Assembly (NCBI RefSeq): GCF_002736205.1
Contig: NZ_CP024091.1
Span: 2,539,555 to 2,603,554, forward strand
Source of the DNA: Pedobacter ginsengisoli
GTDB taxonomy: Bacteria > Bacteroidota > Bacteroidia > Sphingobacteriales > Sphingobacteriaceae
DNA: 64,000 nt
Reading direction: 5' to 3'
The notes beneath the pieces are model-generated. The model did not search any database and was not told the origin of the DNA. It saw only the letters and a program-made list of their open reading frames with translations. Shown here one piece after another: positions 17,852 to 27,578 of the stretch (position 1 is its first letter; the number at the start of each line of letters is the position of its first letter). The position numbers and the translations under genes were made by a program.

Positions 17852-20800
17852 TTATTTGCTAACTGGCTTAGGCACTAACAGCTTATACCTGCTACTTCCA
17901 ATAATTCCGTTCATATTACTACCTTCAATGGTTACCGTATAAGATCCCGGGATATCAGTTGTATAAAATGATATCTTTGCTTTTCCCTGAGCATCTGTTA
18001 TCATATTTGGCTCCCAATGTATTGTAGCACGAAGATCGGGATTCAGCTCTGACACGCTGGCATTAACATATTTTGGGCGGTAAAATTCCTGAGGATATAA
18101 TATAGGTAGAGGTCTGTAAAAAGCGACATCAGGTTTGTTAATCCTATGCCATCCTGCCCCACTGTAAGTTGTCAACTCTATAAAAGCAACATCAATATCT
18201 CTTCTTGAGGTGTATGGCATCACACCACCATTAGTCCCAAAACTACTTGCAAAAGTAGCCATATCAGTCTTTCCGGCACCCGGAATTGTTCTCCCCACAG
18301 AAAAACCTGCTCTATCATAAGCAGCTGTATATCTCCTGCTATACATTACTTCCAAGCCCCTTAAAGTGGCCACTTTAAGGTCTTCCAAATCTTGTTTAAT
18401 ATCATCAACCCTCGGATCAGGAATATCGCCATAAAACAATGGTATTCTTCTTCCATCGACTGAAATGGTTACGTCGTAATGATTCATCTTAATCTTTGCA
18501 AAACCATCTTCATAAGCTACACGAAAGCCGGGAACTTTTTGTTTGAGTAGTTGATAAAGACTCATAACTCCAGATTCTTTAATGTCCTTTTCATCAAAAA
18601 TCAAATCAGCTTTACCAAGACCATTCTGATTAAAGGACCCCTTAATTATCTTTTTATCCATAATCTTCACCTCTTTCAATGCAATACCACTTACATCAGT
18701 TCTTTCCTCTTTTAATAGAACTGCTTTATTTTTAACATAATTCAATTGTGTGGTATCAGTATTCACATACCAGGGCATGATCTTATTCCTGAACATTTCA
18801 TGTGCCGGAGGGAATTTTTGACGATCTACTTCTACTTCTCCAAAATTCATAGTTTTTCCTTTTGGCGTTCTGGCCTGAATAAAGAATGAACCGGAATCTA
18901 TTTGAGGTAAAGCGGTAAACATAAACCCTCCTTGCTGATCAGTTATTGCTGTTGTTAAAAAGAATGGTTTTTGCGAAGAAATTAACATTTGGGCTCCCGA
19001 CACCGGTTTTTTCAATATATTGGTGACTTTACCCGTTATTCTAAAATCCTTCTCGGCTGCAAATTTCGGCGATATTGCCTCATCAAACACATCCTTCCAT
19101 TTATAACCGGTCCAACCCTGTGTAAGCATAAGATTATCCAGAGCTTTCCAGGTCTGCTTATCTCTTTTATTTAAGTAATATCCTGGAGTTTCTACTGTTC
19201 CTTTTAATCCGGCATTTAATAACAGACTGGTCGCAATATCATGATTACCTAAGCTATCAGCCAAAACCTGCGAATCATCGGTTACCGATACCGAAAAACT
19301 TCCTACTACCGGATTCCCATTTACATCTTTCATCTCAATGGATAACCCAACACTATCTCTCTTCAAAAAGGATGCTTTATTAGGAGAAATATTGATACGG
19401 GCCTGATCTTCGTGATCAATAAACACAACACGTTCATTTAAAGGCTGTTCTTCTTTTAGCAGTGTAAACCTTGCAATACCAGAAGCAAACTTACTTTTGG
19501 CAATCATAACTTTTGAGCTATTAAAGTCTACCTGTTCTGCATAACAAACTATCCCTCTCGAAGTTCCCACCAAATAATAAGTATCATCAGCGTTGATGGA
19601 ACCTGGAGTAGCCATTAAGTTAACTTCCAGCAAATCACTTTCCATATTATTAATTACATGTAAACCAGTCCCTTTAGCTTTCACTAATGGCAATGAATAA
19701 CTTTTATCAACTTCTAGCGGTCTGTTTAATCGCGCTGTATACGTTTCGCCTTCTTTTGGCAAAAACTCAAATGACCCCATTCCATTAACTAAACTGGCAA
19801 TTTGAGCAATTACATTCCCTTTACTATCATAAACATCTCCCTCAAAACTTACTCCTTTTCCGTCTTCAGCTATTGCCTTAAAACCAATAAGCGATTTCAA
19901 TCCTGCCACCAATTCTCCTCCCTCCGGCAGAAATTGAAGGTCAATATTCTGCTGTCGTTTTATATTCAATGGAACACTTAAAACCTGATTCAGTTCATTT
20001 TTTGAAAGGTTATTGATTTCTATCCTTATATTATTGCCATCAGCCTTTTCCTTAAGATTAAACATCAAAGCCAAATCACCTTCATTAGTTGTTCTTAATT
20101 GATCTTTAAAAAGCAACTTGTCTGCTTCCATCACTCTAATTCCTACATCACGTAATCCAACAGCAATTTTATCGGTACGCATCAAATTAATATTTACTTT
20201 AACCTGGTCCTTTTCTGCAACCCTGTTAACAGTTGCATCTGATTTCACGAGCCAGGTATTCTTACTAGGTTTACCTAAATAAAAACGCTTATTGAACAAA
20301 TACTCATCTCCAAAATTCTGCATCCAATTTGTATAAGCCCTTAATGTATAACCTCCTTCATGAAAAATCTTTGCAGGCAACGGAATTTGTCCCCATCCCA
20401 AACCCTCCTTTATAGGAATACTTATCCTCCTAACCACCTCAGCACTATCATCATTAAGTTCAACATATAATAACCCACTTTTTTGTGATCCCGACAAATA
20501 AGAAGGATCAAACACGTAAGCCTTAAACCAAATTGTATCACCAAGATTATAGTAAGGTTTATCAGTATGCAGGTAGGCTTTTTCTTCTGGTAATTTATTA
20601 TGAAAACGCTGCAAAGCAGAAACAATTTCTTTAGTATTTTGCGTTGGTGGCTGCTGAGTTAGAATATTACCACCTTCAACCTTATACCTGTAAACTTGCC
20701 TACCCAACTCGCCTGCAGCATTAATACCTTCAACTATCACTTTATAATTCCCCGGGCCATCGGCATTAAAAAAATCAAATGTTGTTTTCCCTGCATCGAA

Positions 20801-23431
20801 AGTCCTCACACTTGGATTCCAATAAATAGTTGAACGATAATCAGGCATCTGATTATTTATACCTGGCCTATCATACCTTGGCGAATAAAATTCACGCGCT
20901 TTATTAAAACCTCTTGGTAAAAAATTAACTACACTGGGGTCATACTTAGCTTTTCTTGATCTTTTAGTAGTTATTAACAAAGCACTTCCGCCAAAATAAG
21001 ATTTTAAGGCCGCGTTACTTCTAACAACCTCTATTTTAGCTACATCAACAGCATCTATTGCATTTGAAGCAAAAATATCAGCAACCTCGCTCACAGACTG
21101 TCTTCTGCCGTTCAATATAACCTGCATAGGAACCCATTTTGGTGGGACCATATCAGTTTCAAGATAATAAGGGTAAAACGGGATTTTTTCGTATTCATTG
21201 ATATACTCTCTAAATTGTACGCCCTGCAATCTTCCCTGCAAGCAAATCGCCAGACTTGAGCATGTTTCCGGGTTTTCTATCATATAGGTTTGATCAGCAT
21301 GTCCTTCAGGAACTACCATTGCGCCTTGTGGCGCGTAACTTTCAATCTGCATTTTTTTTGCATTGATTTTTACTTCCTGCAATCTCTGAACTCGATCCAA
21401 CTTACCCATTTTAACCAATTGTTCCTCCTGCTTTCTGCCATTTTCTAAGTAGGTTTTAGTGGTACCCGTAATATCTGTACTTACATCAGGCAAATTTTTG
21501 TTCCTCCCTAACTTCTGCACAGGCATACTGTCAAGAATAACCTCCACTTTATTTCTATTCTTTGCTGTCCGTGCCTGTACGCTAAATTTTACACTATCAG
21601 TCAACACTAACTGATCAAATTTGAATCTTCCCGCTGTATCGGTTGTTGTGCCTTCTAATATGCCGGCTCTCATAGACATCAAGGTCACTTTCCCTTTATT
21701 TACAGGTTTACCTGAAAGAGAAAGCACCGTTCCAGAAATTACAGTCCCCAATTTTTCTGCAATAAATTTAGGTTTAACCAACAACCCACTCGAAACATCT
21801 TTCCAGGTAAATCGTCTATAGCCCTGGGTTAACATCAGGTTATCTAATGCCCTGTTAACCGATTCAGTTTCCTCAGTAAAATAATAATTAGGTTGCTCTA
21901 CATACCCTTTAATATCTGAAGTAAGCAATGTTGAAGTGAGTATGGTATGCTCATTATTTTCTTCCAATGGAACCTTATCTTCGTTAATTACAGTAACAGA
22001 GAAATTCCCGGCTACCGGCTTACCTTTTGAATTAAAAGACTGAAGCCCGACACTTACATTTTCTCTAGACTTATAAGTAAGTCTTGCTGTGTTTATCTCC
22101 AATCGCATCTGGTCCTTGTTCTTTACAAAAGCAATTCTCTCATTTAGCGGCTCCTCACTTTCATTAAATAAAGTAAATTGGGCTATTCCGGTCGGAAAAT
22201 CTTTCTTCAACAACCAGATAGAAGTCATGGGTTTGGTGATGTTAAGCGGGGTAGCATAAATTGTCTCCCCTCCTGTCTGAGCTATGAGACTAGCATTTAT
22301 TGGTGTTGACATTGCAGGCGGCACATTAATTCTAACCAGTATACTGTCTTTATTCGGTTGATAAACCGCTAGTACATACCCGGTATTTTCAGCTTTTGGC
22401 AAAGCAACTGAGGTTTCCGACCCATCAGGATAATTTATTTTTGCAGTATAGGTTTTTCCTTGTTCCGGTTTTAATTTAAAAACTCCCATCCCTGCATGTT
22501 CACTTTCAAAATCAGCAACATGATTCCCTTGCTCATCCAATACACTTCCTTTAATAAGAATACCTTTCCCATCCATCCCTAATGCTTTAAATCCTATTCT
22601 CGAAGCAACTCCATTTACCAGCATTCCTCCCTCCGGAAAAAACTGAACATCACTTTGTAAAAACCCCGTCTTTATGGCAAAGTTTTTGGTAATCTTTAAT
22701 TTGCTATCCGCTTCTATAATAGTCTGTATATATGCGCCTAGCAAATTTTCAGGCTTATCATTCTTTAAATCAATATAAATAGTTCCATTGGCATCAGTTT
22801 TAACCGTTTTTGATGTTATAGTTTCGCCATGAGCAATAACCTTATAACTAACAGGTCTCCCCGAAATCACGTTCCCCTCATCATTGCTATAATTCAATTG
22901 AGCATTTATTACCGGTTTGCCCTCAATAACCTTATAAAGATAATTTACCTTCGAAGTAATTTCATTGCTATAAGGACTACCCACAATAAAAGTACGGTCA
23001 TAGAAATAATCTTCTCCTGCATTTCTCATCCACTGCGTATAAGCCCTTACCCGATAGTTTCCCTCCTTAAGCTCCTCATTTAAATCAAAATTCCCCATGG
23101 CCATACCTGCGGTAAGAGGTAGCTTTAAAGATTTTTCTATTGAATCTCTTTCATTTATCAGTTCCACATATACCGCCCCACTTAAAGCAGATAGCTGATG
23201 CCTGCTCCCAACGGTTACATAGGCTTTAAACCAAATGGTATCACCTAAAGCATAATAAGGTTTGTCGGTATTTAGATACACCTTTTCTTGTGGATTAGTT
23301 TCTATCCATTTTTCTAATGTGGTCACTAACCTCTCTATAGGATCCTGTCCCTTTGGTGCAAAAGCCAGGAAAGTTAGAACTGATAACAAAAGCACAATTC
23401 TAAGGGGCCTTATAAGTCTTTGATTTTCCAT
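17852..23431 (-). CDS. double-length MG2 / TonB-plug protein
   Basis: At 1859 residues, this protein holds two copies of the architecture of its 909-residue neighbour. Module A (residues 1 to about 925) has a signal peptide, the MG2 motif EKVYLNTDKPYYALGDTIWF, CarboxypepD_reg-like repeats and a plug-like segment, and ends in GRQVYRYKVEGG. A short PTQN linker follows, then module B begins near 930 with EKAYLHTDKPYYNLGDTIWF and ends with the plug-like part and SRYKLLVPKPVSK. No beta-barrel is present in either half. It lies 87 bases upstream of the smaller paralogue in the same direction, so they may be co-transcribed. The function is unknown; gene fusion after tandem duplication is the simplest origin. 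Confidence 0.7.
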   Translation of the reverse strand: MENQRLIRPLRIVLLLSVLTFLAFAPKGQDPIERLVTTLEKWIETNPQEKVYLNTDKPYYALGDTIWFKAYVTVGSRHQLSALSGAVYVELINERDSIEKSLKLPLTAGMAMGNFDLNEELKEGNYRVRAYTQWMRNAGEDYFYDRTFIVGSPYSNEITSKVNYLYKVIEGKPVINAQLNYSNDEGNVISGRPVSYKVIAHGETITSKTVKTDANGTIYIDLKNDKPENLLGAYIQTIIEADSKLKITKNFAIKTGFLQSDVQFFPEGGMLVNGVASRIGFKALGMDGKGILIKGSVLDEQGNHVADFESEHAGMGVFKLKPEQGKTYTAKINYPDGSETSVALPKAENTGYVLAVYQPNKDSILVRINVPPAMSTPINASLIAQTGGETIYATPLNITKPMTSIWLLKKDFPTGIAQFTLFNESEEPLNERIAFVKNKDQMRLEINTARLTYKSRENVSVGLQSFNSKGKPVAGNFSVTVINEDKVPLEENNEHTILTSTLLTSDIKGYVEQPNYYFTEETESVNRALDNLMLTQGYRRFTWKDVSSGLLVKPKFIAEKLGTVISGTVLSLSGKPVNKGKVTLMSMRAGILEGTTTDTAGRFKFDQLVLTDSVKFSVQARTAKNRNKVEVILDSMPVQKLGRNKNLPDVSTDITGTTKTYLENGRKQEEQLVKMGKLDRVQRLQEVKINAKKMQIESYAPQGAMVVPEGHADQTYMIENPETCSSLAICLQGRLQGVQFREYINEYEKIPFYPYYLETDMVPPKWVPMQVILNGRRQSVSEVADIFASNAIDAVDVAKIEVVRSNAALKSYFGGSALLITTKRSRKAKYDPSVVNFLPRGFNKAREFYSPRYDRPGINNQMPDYRSTIYWNPSVRTFDAGKTTFDFFNADGPGNYKVIVEGINAAGELGRQVYRYKVEGGNILTQQPPTQNTKEIVSALQRFHNKLPEEKAYLHTDKPYYNLGDTIWFKAYVFDPSYLSGSQKSGLLYVELNDDSAEVVRRISIPIKEGLGWGQIPLPAKIFHEGGYTLRAYTNWMQNFGDEYLFNKRFYLGKPSKNTWLVKSDATVNRVAEKDQVKVNINLMRTDKIAVGLRDVGIRVMEADKLLFKDQLRTTNEGDLALMFNLKEKADGNNIRIEINNLSKNELNQVLSVPLNIKRQQNIDLQFLPEGGELVAGLKSLIGFKAIAEDGKGVSFEGDVYDSKGNVIAQIASLVNGMGSFEFLPKEGETYTARLNRPLEVDKSYSLPLVKAKGTGLHVINNMESDLLEVNLMATPGSINADDTYYLVGTSRGIVCYAEQVDFNSSKVMIAKSKFASGIARFTLLKEEQPLNERVVFIDHEDQARINISPNKASFLKRDSVGLSIEMKDVNGNPVVGSFSVSVTDDSQVLADSLGNHDIATSLLLNAGLKGTVETPGYYLNKRDKQTWKALDNLMLTQGWTGYKWKDVFDEAISPKFAAEKDFRITGKVTNILKKPVSGAQMLISSQKPFFLTTAITDQQGGFMFTALPQIDSGSFFIQARTPKGKTMNFGEVEVDRQKFPPAHEMFRNKIMPWYVNTDTTQLNYVKNKAVLLKEERTDVSGIALKEVKIMDKKIIKGSFNQNGLGKADLIFDEKDIKESGVMSLYQLLKQKVPGFRVAYEDGFAKIKMNHYDVTISVDGRRIPLFYGDIPDPRVDDIKQDLEDLKVATLRGLEVMYSRRYTAAYDRAGFSVGRTIPGAGKTDMATFASSFGTNGGVMPYTSRRDIDVAFIELTTYSGAGWHRINKPDVAFYRPLPILYPQEFYRPKYVNASVSELNPDLRATIHWEPNMITDAQGKAKISFYTTDIPGSYTVTIEGSNMNGIIGSSRYKLLVPKPVSK

Positions 23432-23584
23432 TGTTTTAAATATGATTGCGTAATTAAAAACAAAGACATTTCAGATCAACCAATTAGGGACAACACCTCA
23501 AATTATTTTAACAATATCATAATCTTATACACAGACAATAGTAATCTCGCTACAATACATTCGCTGCTTAAACATAGACAATAC

Positions 23585-25114
23585 ATGAAAAGAACGTTAC
23601 TATTTAGTTTCCTTTTAATTGGTTTATTCAGTTGTAAAAAAGATAAGCCATCAATAGACCAGGAGGTTGTTTTAAATGAGGATCCGGCAACTTATGCCGA
23701 GATTGGATCTCTTGATATTGGAGAATTGGGTGCAGCGGAAATCTCTGCATTTGACCCATCAACAAAAAAACTATTTGTTGTAAAAAATGAAAATGAGGGT
23801 GAGGCAAATCAGGTTAACCGTATTGAGGTTGTTGATTTTGTAAATCCTTCAAATATGAAAGCCACTGGCTTTATAAGTGTTACTCCCTATGGTGGTGCAG
23901 TTAACAGTGTAGCAGTGCACGATGGTAAACTTGCCGCAGCCATTCAGGCCACTAATAAACAAGCAAACGGTAAGGTTGTTGTTTTTAAAACGACCGACCA
24001 CAGTAAAATCAGTGAAATTAATGTAGGTGCGTTGCCAGATATGGTTACCTTTTCTCCAGATGGAAAATACATTTTAACCGCTAATGAAGGTGAACCTAAT
24101 ACCGATTATACAAATGATCCGGCAGGCACAATTTCAATAATATCTGTTAATGACAATTACGCAGTAACTACAATCGATTTCTCGTCTATGATAGGTCAAC
24201 AAGCTTCATTAACAGCCAAAGGATTCAGAATCTTTGGCCCGGGCAAAAACTTCGTAAACGATATAGAACCTGAATACATTACAGTTTCTGACGATTCGAA
24301 AACTGCATGGGTTACTTTACAAGAGAACAATGCAATAGCTAAAATTGATATCACTTCAAAAACCATAACCAATATATTCCCGCTTGGCTTTAAAGATTAT
24401 AATACTGATGGTAACGAAATAGACCTCAGCGATAAAGATGGTGGCTTTGCACCTGCAAAATGGCCGGTAAAAGGTATTTATATGCCTGATGCTATTGCTG
24501 TACTTGAGCAAAACGGAACCCCTTATTTATTTACTGCCAACGAAGGTGATGCAAGAGAATACGATGCTTTCTCAGAAATAAAAAGAGTAAAAGACATTAC
24601 CCTTGATCCTACAGCTTTCCCTAATGCGGCTGAACTAAAAAAAGATGGCAAACTTGACCGTCTTAACGTTACAACAACTTTGGGTGATGCCAATGGTGAT
24701 GGGGTTTTTGATGCACTATATTCATTAGGAGCCCGCTCATTTAGTGTGTGGAATGGCAATAATGGAAGTCAGATTTTCGACAGTAAAAACGAGCTGGATG
24801 CTAAATGTGCTGCTAATAATACCTATGATGATGGCAGAAGTGACGATAAAAGTGTTGAGCCCGAAGGAATAACAATTGGAACAGTAGGCACCAAAAAAGT
24901 TGCGTTTGTAGGTATGGAAAGAGCCGATGCGGTAGCAGTATATGATGTAACTAATCCGGTTAAGCCAGTTTTCTTGCAGCTTTTAAAATGTGGTGATGCT
25001 CCGGAAGGAGTACTATTTATTTCTGCAAAAAATAGTCCTACCAAAAAAAGCTTATTGGTAGTAAGCAGCGAAAACGATGGTGTAATCAAAGTATATACAC
25101 CAAAAACGATATAA
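23585..25114 (+). CDS. choice-of-anchor I family lipoprotein
   Basis: A surface or periplasmic lipoprotein of the choice-of-anchor I type, a beta-propeller-like repeat protein sometimes joined to alkaline phosphatases. The ATG at 23585 gives a lipoprotein signal peptide MKRTLLFSFLLIGLFSC with the lipobox cysteine at residue 17; an upstream frame reaching 23420 lacks such a signal at its start. Repeats such as VTFSPDGKYILTANEGEPNT (about 155-175) and PYLFTANEGDAREY (about 310) and the RADAVAVYDVTNP repeat near 445 are typical. Length 509. It is a single gene that converges on the DUF1772 gene. Ligand and partner unknown. Confidence 0.78.
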   Translation: MKRTLLFSFLLIGLFSCKKDKPSIDQEVVLNEDPATYAEIGSLDIGELGAAEISAFDPSTKKLFVVKNENEGEANQVNRIEVVDFVNPSNMKATGFISVTPYGGAVNSVAVHDGKLAAAIQATNKQANGKVVVFKTTDHSKISEINVGALPDMVTFSPDGKYILTANEGEPNTDYTNDPAGTISIISVNDNYAVTTIDFSSMIGQQASLTAKGFRIFGPGKNFVNDIEPEYITVSDDSKTAWVTLQENNAIAKIDITSKTITNIFPLGFKDYNTDGNEIDLSDKDGGFAPAKWPVKGIYMPDAIAVLEQNGTPYLFTANEGDAREYDAFSEIKRVKDITLDPTAFPNAAELKKDGKLDRLNVTTTLGDANGDGVFDALYSLGARSFSVWNGNNGSQIFDSKNELDAKCAANNTYDDGRSDDKSVEPEGITIGTVGTKKVAFVGMERADAVAVYDVTNPVKPVFLQLLKCGDAPEGVLFISAKNSPTKKSLLVVSSENDGVIKVYTPKTI

Positions 25115-25126
25115 CAATTCTCATTA

Positions 25127-25657
25127 TTAGTTGCTTGTTTGCGCCCCATCGGGGTACAAACAAGCAATTATTACCAACACAATGGCCATAGTAGCGGCAA
25201 CTGCCCTGATGGTGTTTAAAGAGTTCCATGTGGCCTCGAAGCCACTCCTTTGCAACCTCATGGCTTCCTCAGTTGCAGATTTCAGCTCAAAAACATCCAA
25301 AGCATTATTAAGAGGTACATTACCAAAAACAGTAACCCCAAAAGTGCCCACAATATAACACAATGCTGCTACCACCAATAACCAGAACTTAACCTGAACT
25401 GGTTGCCCATAATGCAGGTATGCGCTTAAGGGCAATAACACCAACGCTCCAAAAAATCCGACAAAAAATACCGGATTTAATATGGCTCTGTTAATTTCCT
25501 GCATAGCGGTCAAATAACCTTCATCCGACAACTTTGCCAAACCCAGGTTTACCGAACAGGACCAGGCATAAAACAACCCTGCCATCAATGCAGTTGCTGT
25601 GCCTGCAAGCACCAATACTATATTTGTTAACGACATCATACGATTTAACTTTTCCAT
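25127..25657 (-). CDS. DUF1772 (anthrone oxygenase-like) membrane protein
   Basis: A four-helix membrane protein of the DUF1772 family. Hydrophobic segments lie at about residues 9-31, 60-80, 90-112 and 150-170. The family pattern WNSLNTIRA is at about 142-150, and LFYAWSCSVNLGL near 27 is also typical. Family members are annotated as anthrone-oxygenase-like but the bacterial role is uncertain. Length 176. It follows the NmrA-like oxidoreductase by 6 bases and is probably co-transcribed with it. Its last codons contain the stem of a bidirectional terminator. Confidence 0.75.
   Translation of the reverse strand: MEKLNRMMSLTNIVLVLAGTATALMAGLFYAWSCSVNLGLAKLSDEGYLTAMQEINRAILNPVFFVGFFGALVLLPLSAYLHYGQPVQVKFWLLVVAALCYIVGTFGVTVFGNVPLNNALDVFELKSATEEAMRLQRSGFEATWNSLNTIRAVAATMAIVLVIIACLYPDGAQTSN
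25131..25167. terminator. bidirectional terminator inside DUF1772 3' end
   Basis: TTGCTTGTTTG at 25131-25141 pairs perfectly with CAAACAAGCAA at 25157-25167, with an inner CCCC/GGGG stem (25144-25154). It lies 17 bases after the lipoprotein stop and overlaps the end of the convergent DUF1772 coding region. Confidence 0.7.
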
Positions 25658-25663
25658 AAATTA

Positions 25664-26515
25664 CTAAAGATTTCTTAGATAGTCCTTAAGTTCAACTGGT
25701 TTGCGTTTCAATAAATCCTCTAATGTTCCATCTACATAAGAAAACTCGTTAGCTTTAATACTATCAGCCAAACTCAACTGCCATCCTATTTGATCATCAG
25801 GTATTTGAAACTTATCCAGTTCTTCTGCTAAAACCACATTAGGAATATTAACATACGACACAGTTATTTTCCTTTCAGTGGTTAAAATTAACGCTACCTC
25901 CTTAAATGTGTAAGCCTTTGAACCGGTTATTTCATACCTTTTATTTTCATGTCCCTGGCTTGAAATAACATTACTTAGGGCTTCAGCTATGTCCACGCGC
26001 GATACAAAACTTACTGCACCATTACCTGCCGGATAATAAATAGTGCCATGATCCAAAGCCTCGCCAATAAATATTGGAATGGTTTCCATATATAAACTAT
26101 TACCAAAAAAAGTGTGGGGTATTCCCGAATCCAAAATTGCGCTTTCAGTTGCCAAACACTGTTGAGTGGCCATAAAATGAGCATCAGCCTTTGGCTTTAC
26201 AGCACCTGTATAAACAATATGCTGCACACCTTGTTGCCTGGCCGCCTTAACCACATTGGCCTCCTCTTTAACACCTTGCTCTCCTATGCTTATTGCAGAT
26301 ATTTGCAGAAGCTTTTCCACTCCATTTAACGCCTCGTTTAACGAGTCAAGATCATCGTAATCCGCAATACGGATTTGAATACCTGAATCTTTCAGATCAT
26401 CCATTTTCTTCGGATCTCTTACTATCGCCACAATCTGCTCTGGTTTAATTTTTTTCAATAAAAAACCTATAGTTGCTTTTCCAAGGTTTCCGTTTGCTCC
26501 TGTTATTGCTATCAT
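25664..26515 (-). CDS. NmrA-like / SDR NAD(P)-binding oxidoreductase
   Basis: An atypical short-chain reductase of the NmrA/QOR2 type, such as NAD(P)H:quinone reductases or redox sensors. The N-terminal nucleotide-binding motif is ITGANGNLGKAT, and an IVYTGAVKPKAD segment lies near residue 105. I use the ATG at 26515; the frame opens six codons earlier with TTG. This gives 283 residues. The gene lies upstream of DUF1772 in the same direction and the AraC-type gene lies 73 bases further upstream, also on the minus strand. The substrate cannot be read from sequence. Confidence 0.82.
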   Translation of the reverse strand: MIAITGANGNLGKATIGFLLKKIKPEQIVAIVRDPKKMDDLKDSGIQIRIADYDDLDSLNEALNGVEKLLQISAISIGEQGVKEEANVVKAARQQGVQHIVYTGAVKPKADAHFMATQQCLATESAILDSGIPHTFFGNSLYMETIPIFIGEALDHGTIYYPAGNGAVSFVSRVDIAEALSNVISSQGHENKRYEITGSKAYTFKEVALILTTERKITVSYVNIPNVVLAEELDKFQIPDDQIGWQLSLADSIKANEFSYVDGTLEDLLKRKPVELKDYLRNL

Positions 26516-26588
26516 AATTTCTTTTTTTATCAAAATTATGAGCTGAACAAATCCATGAATAGAACAAAACCGACACTAAAAGAAAATG

Positions 26589-27407
26589 CTATTTAATGAG
26601 CTCAGGAAAATTCTCGACCAGTTCCTTTGATTGTTTTTGATATTGTTCCGGGCTAAATCCGGTAAATTCTTTAAAAGAACGTATAAAATGAGATTGATCG
26701 GCATAGCCATTTTCAAAAGCCACATCCGTAAGATTATTATATTTATTGTTTCTCAGCTGACTCAACGATGCCTGAAAACGACAAACTCTGGAAAACAATT
26801 TCGGACTAATGCCAATATGCTGATTAAACCTGCGTTCAAAGCTTCTTTCAGATAATCTTAAATCCTGTTGTAATTCTTTTAAAGTGATATTACCATTTGA
26901 GCCGATCATTTTAGAGGTAGCATATTCTGTTAGGCCGTCAGGCACGCTACCATTTTTATTGATTAAATTAAACAGGTAGCCCGAGATCAGCTCTAATTGA
27001 TGAGCCTGAGATGAAGCGTTCAACAGTCTTTCAGATAAGTTGAAGTCCGTTCTTTTTGGTGTCAGATCCACATCCAGGCACGTATTAGTAATCTCAACGG
27101 CACTAAACCCAAATACAGATTTTATTGCATCCGGATAAAAGTAAACACCTATAGTGTTGAATTTACCTTTCGTACGAATTTCCGTGTGTTTAGTAGTTTG
27201 TCCGTATAAAAACACTTCCGGCAACTTGTAATCATGAGATTCCGAAAAGGCCCCCTCCTCTGCCTGTCCAAAAATCATTCCCGGACAACCGTCTGGCAAG
27301 GCAACAAATGTTGTAGGTGCACAACCATCACTTCCGCCTTCTAAAATCCAGAAATAACGAACATATCTTTTAAGATACTCAGGTGGTTGTACCAATTTGC
27401 AATTCAT
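26589..27407 (-). CDS. AraC family transcriptional regulator (DUF6597 N-terminus)
   Basis: An AraC/XylS regulator. The N-terminal DUF6597-like part has PPEYLKRYVRYFWILEGG; the C-terminal double HTH at about residues 170-265 has ITLKELQQDLRLSERSFERR and the second-helix signature TDVAFENGYADQSHFIRSF followed by GFSPEQYQ. The start was set at the ATG at 27407; the frame opens at a TTG six codons earlier. 272 residues. It probably governs the neighbouring oxidoreductase and DUF1772 genes, an inference from proximity. Confidence 0.88.
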   Translation of the reverse strand: MNCKLVQPPEYLKRYVRYFWILEGGSDGCAPTTFVALPDGCPGMIFGQAEEGAFSESHDYKLPEVFLYGQTTKHTEIRTKGKFNTIGVYFYPDAIKSVFGFSAVEITNTCLDVDLTPKRTDFNLSERLLNASSQAHQLELISGYLFNLINKNGSVPDGLTEYATSKMIGSNGNITLKELQQDLRLSERSFERRFNQHIGISPKLFSRVCRFQASLSQLRNNKYNNLTDVAFENGYADQSHFIRSFKEFTGFSPEQYQKQSKELVENFPELIK

Positions 27408-27503
27408 TATGCTTGTTTGACTCAACTGTTAGTTTAAAATTACAAAATATCTGTAAAGTTTAAGGGCAAATCACTTTATCAATTATTACATTAAGCTGTT
27501 TAT

Positions 27504-27540
27504 ACTATTTTGTACAAATAGTAAATACCCCGTATCTTTG
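27504..27540 (+). promoter_or_regulatory. suf promoter with overlapping operator palindrome
   Basis: TTTG at 27509-27512 and TATCTTTG at 27533-27540, 20 bases apart, match the Bacteroidota -33/-7 promoter. ACTATTT-TGTAC-AAATAGT (27504-27522) is a palindrome that covers the -33 box, the position expected for a repressor site. The Rrf2 regulator encoded at the end of the suf operon is the likely binder. The distance to the sufB start is 39 bases. Confidence 0.7.
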
Positions 27541-27578
27541 ATGTATATTAATATTTCAAAAAATTAATATAGGCTATC

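Noticed and set aside
15035..23431. TonB-dependent receptors
   Set aside because: Only plug-like segments are present; the long beta-barrel and terminal barrel strand are missing.
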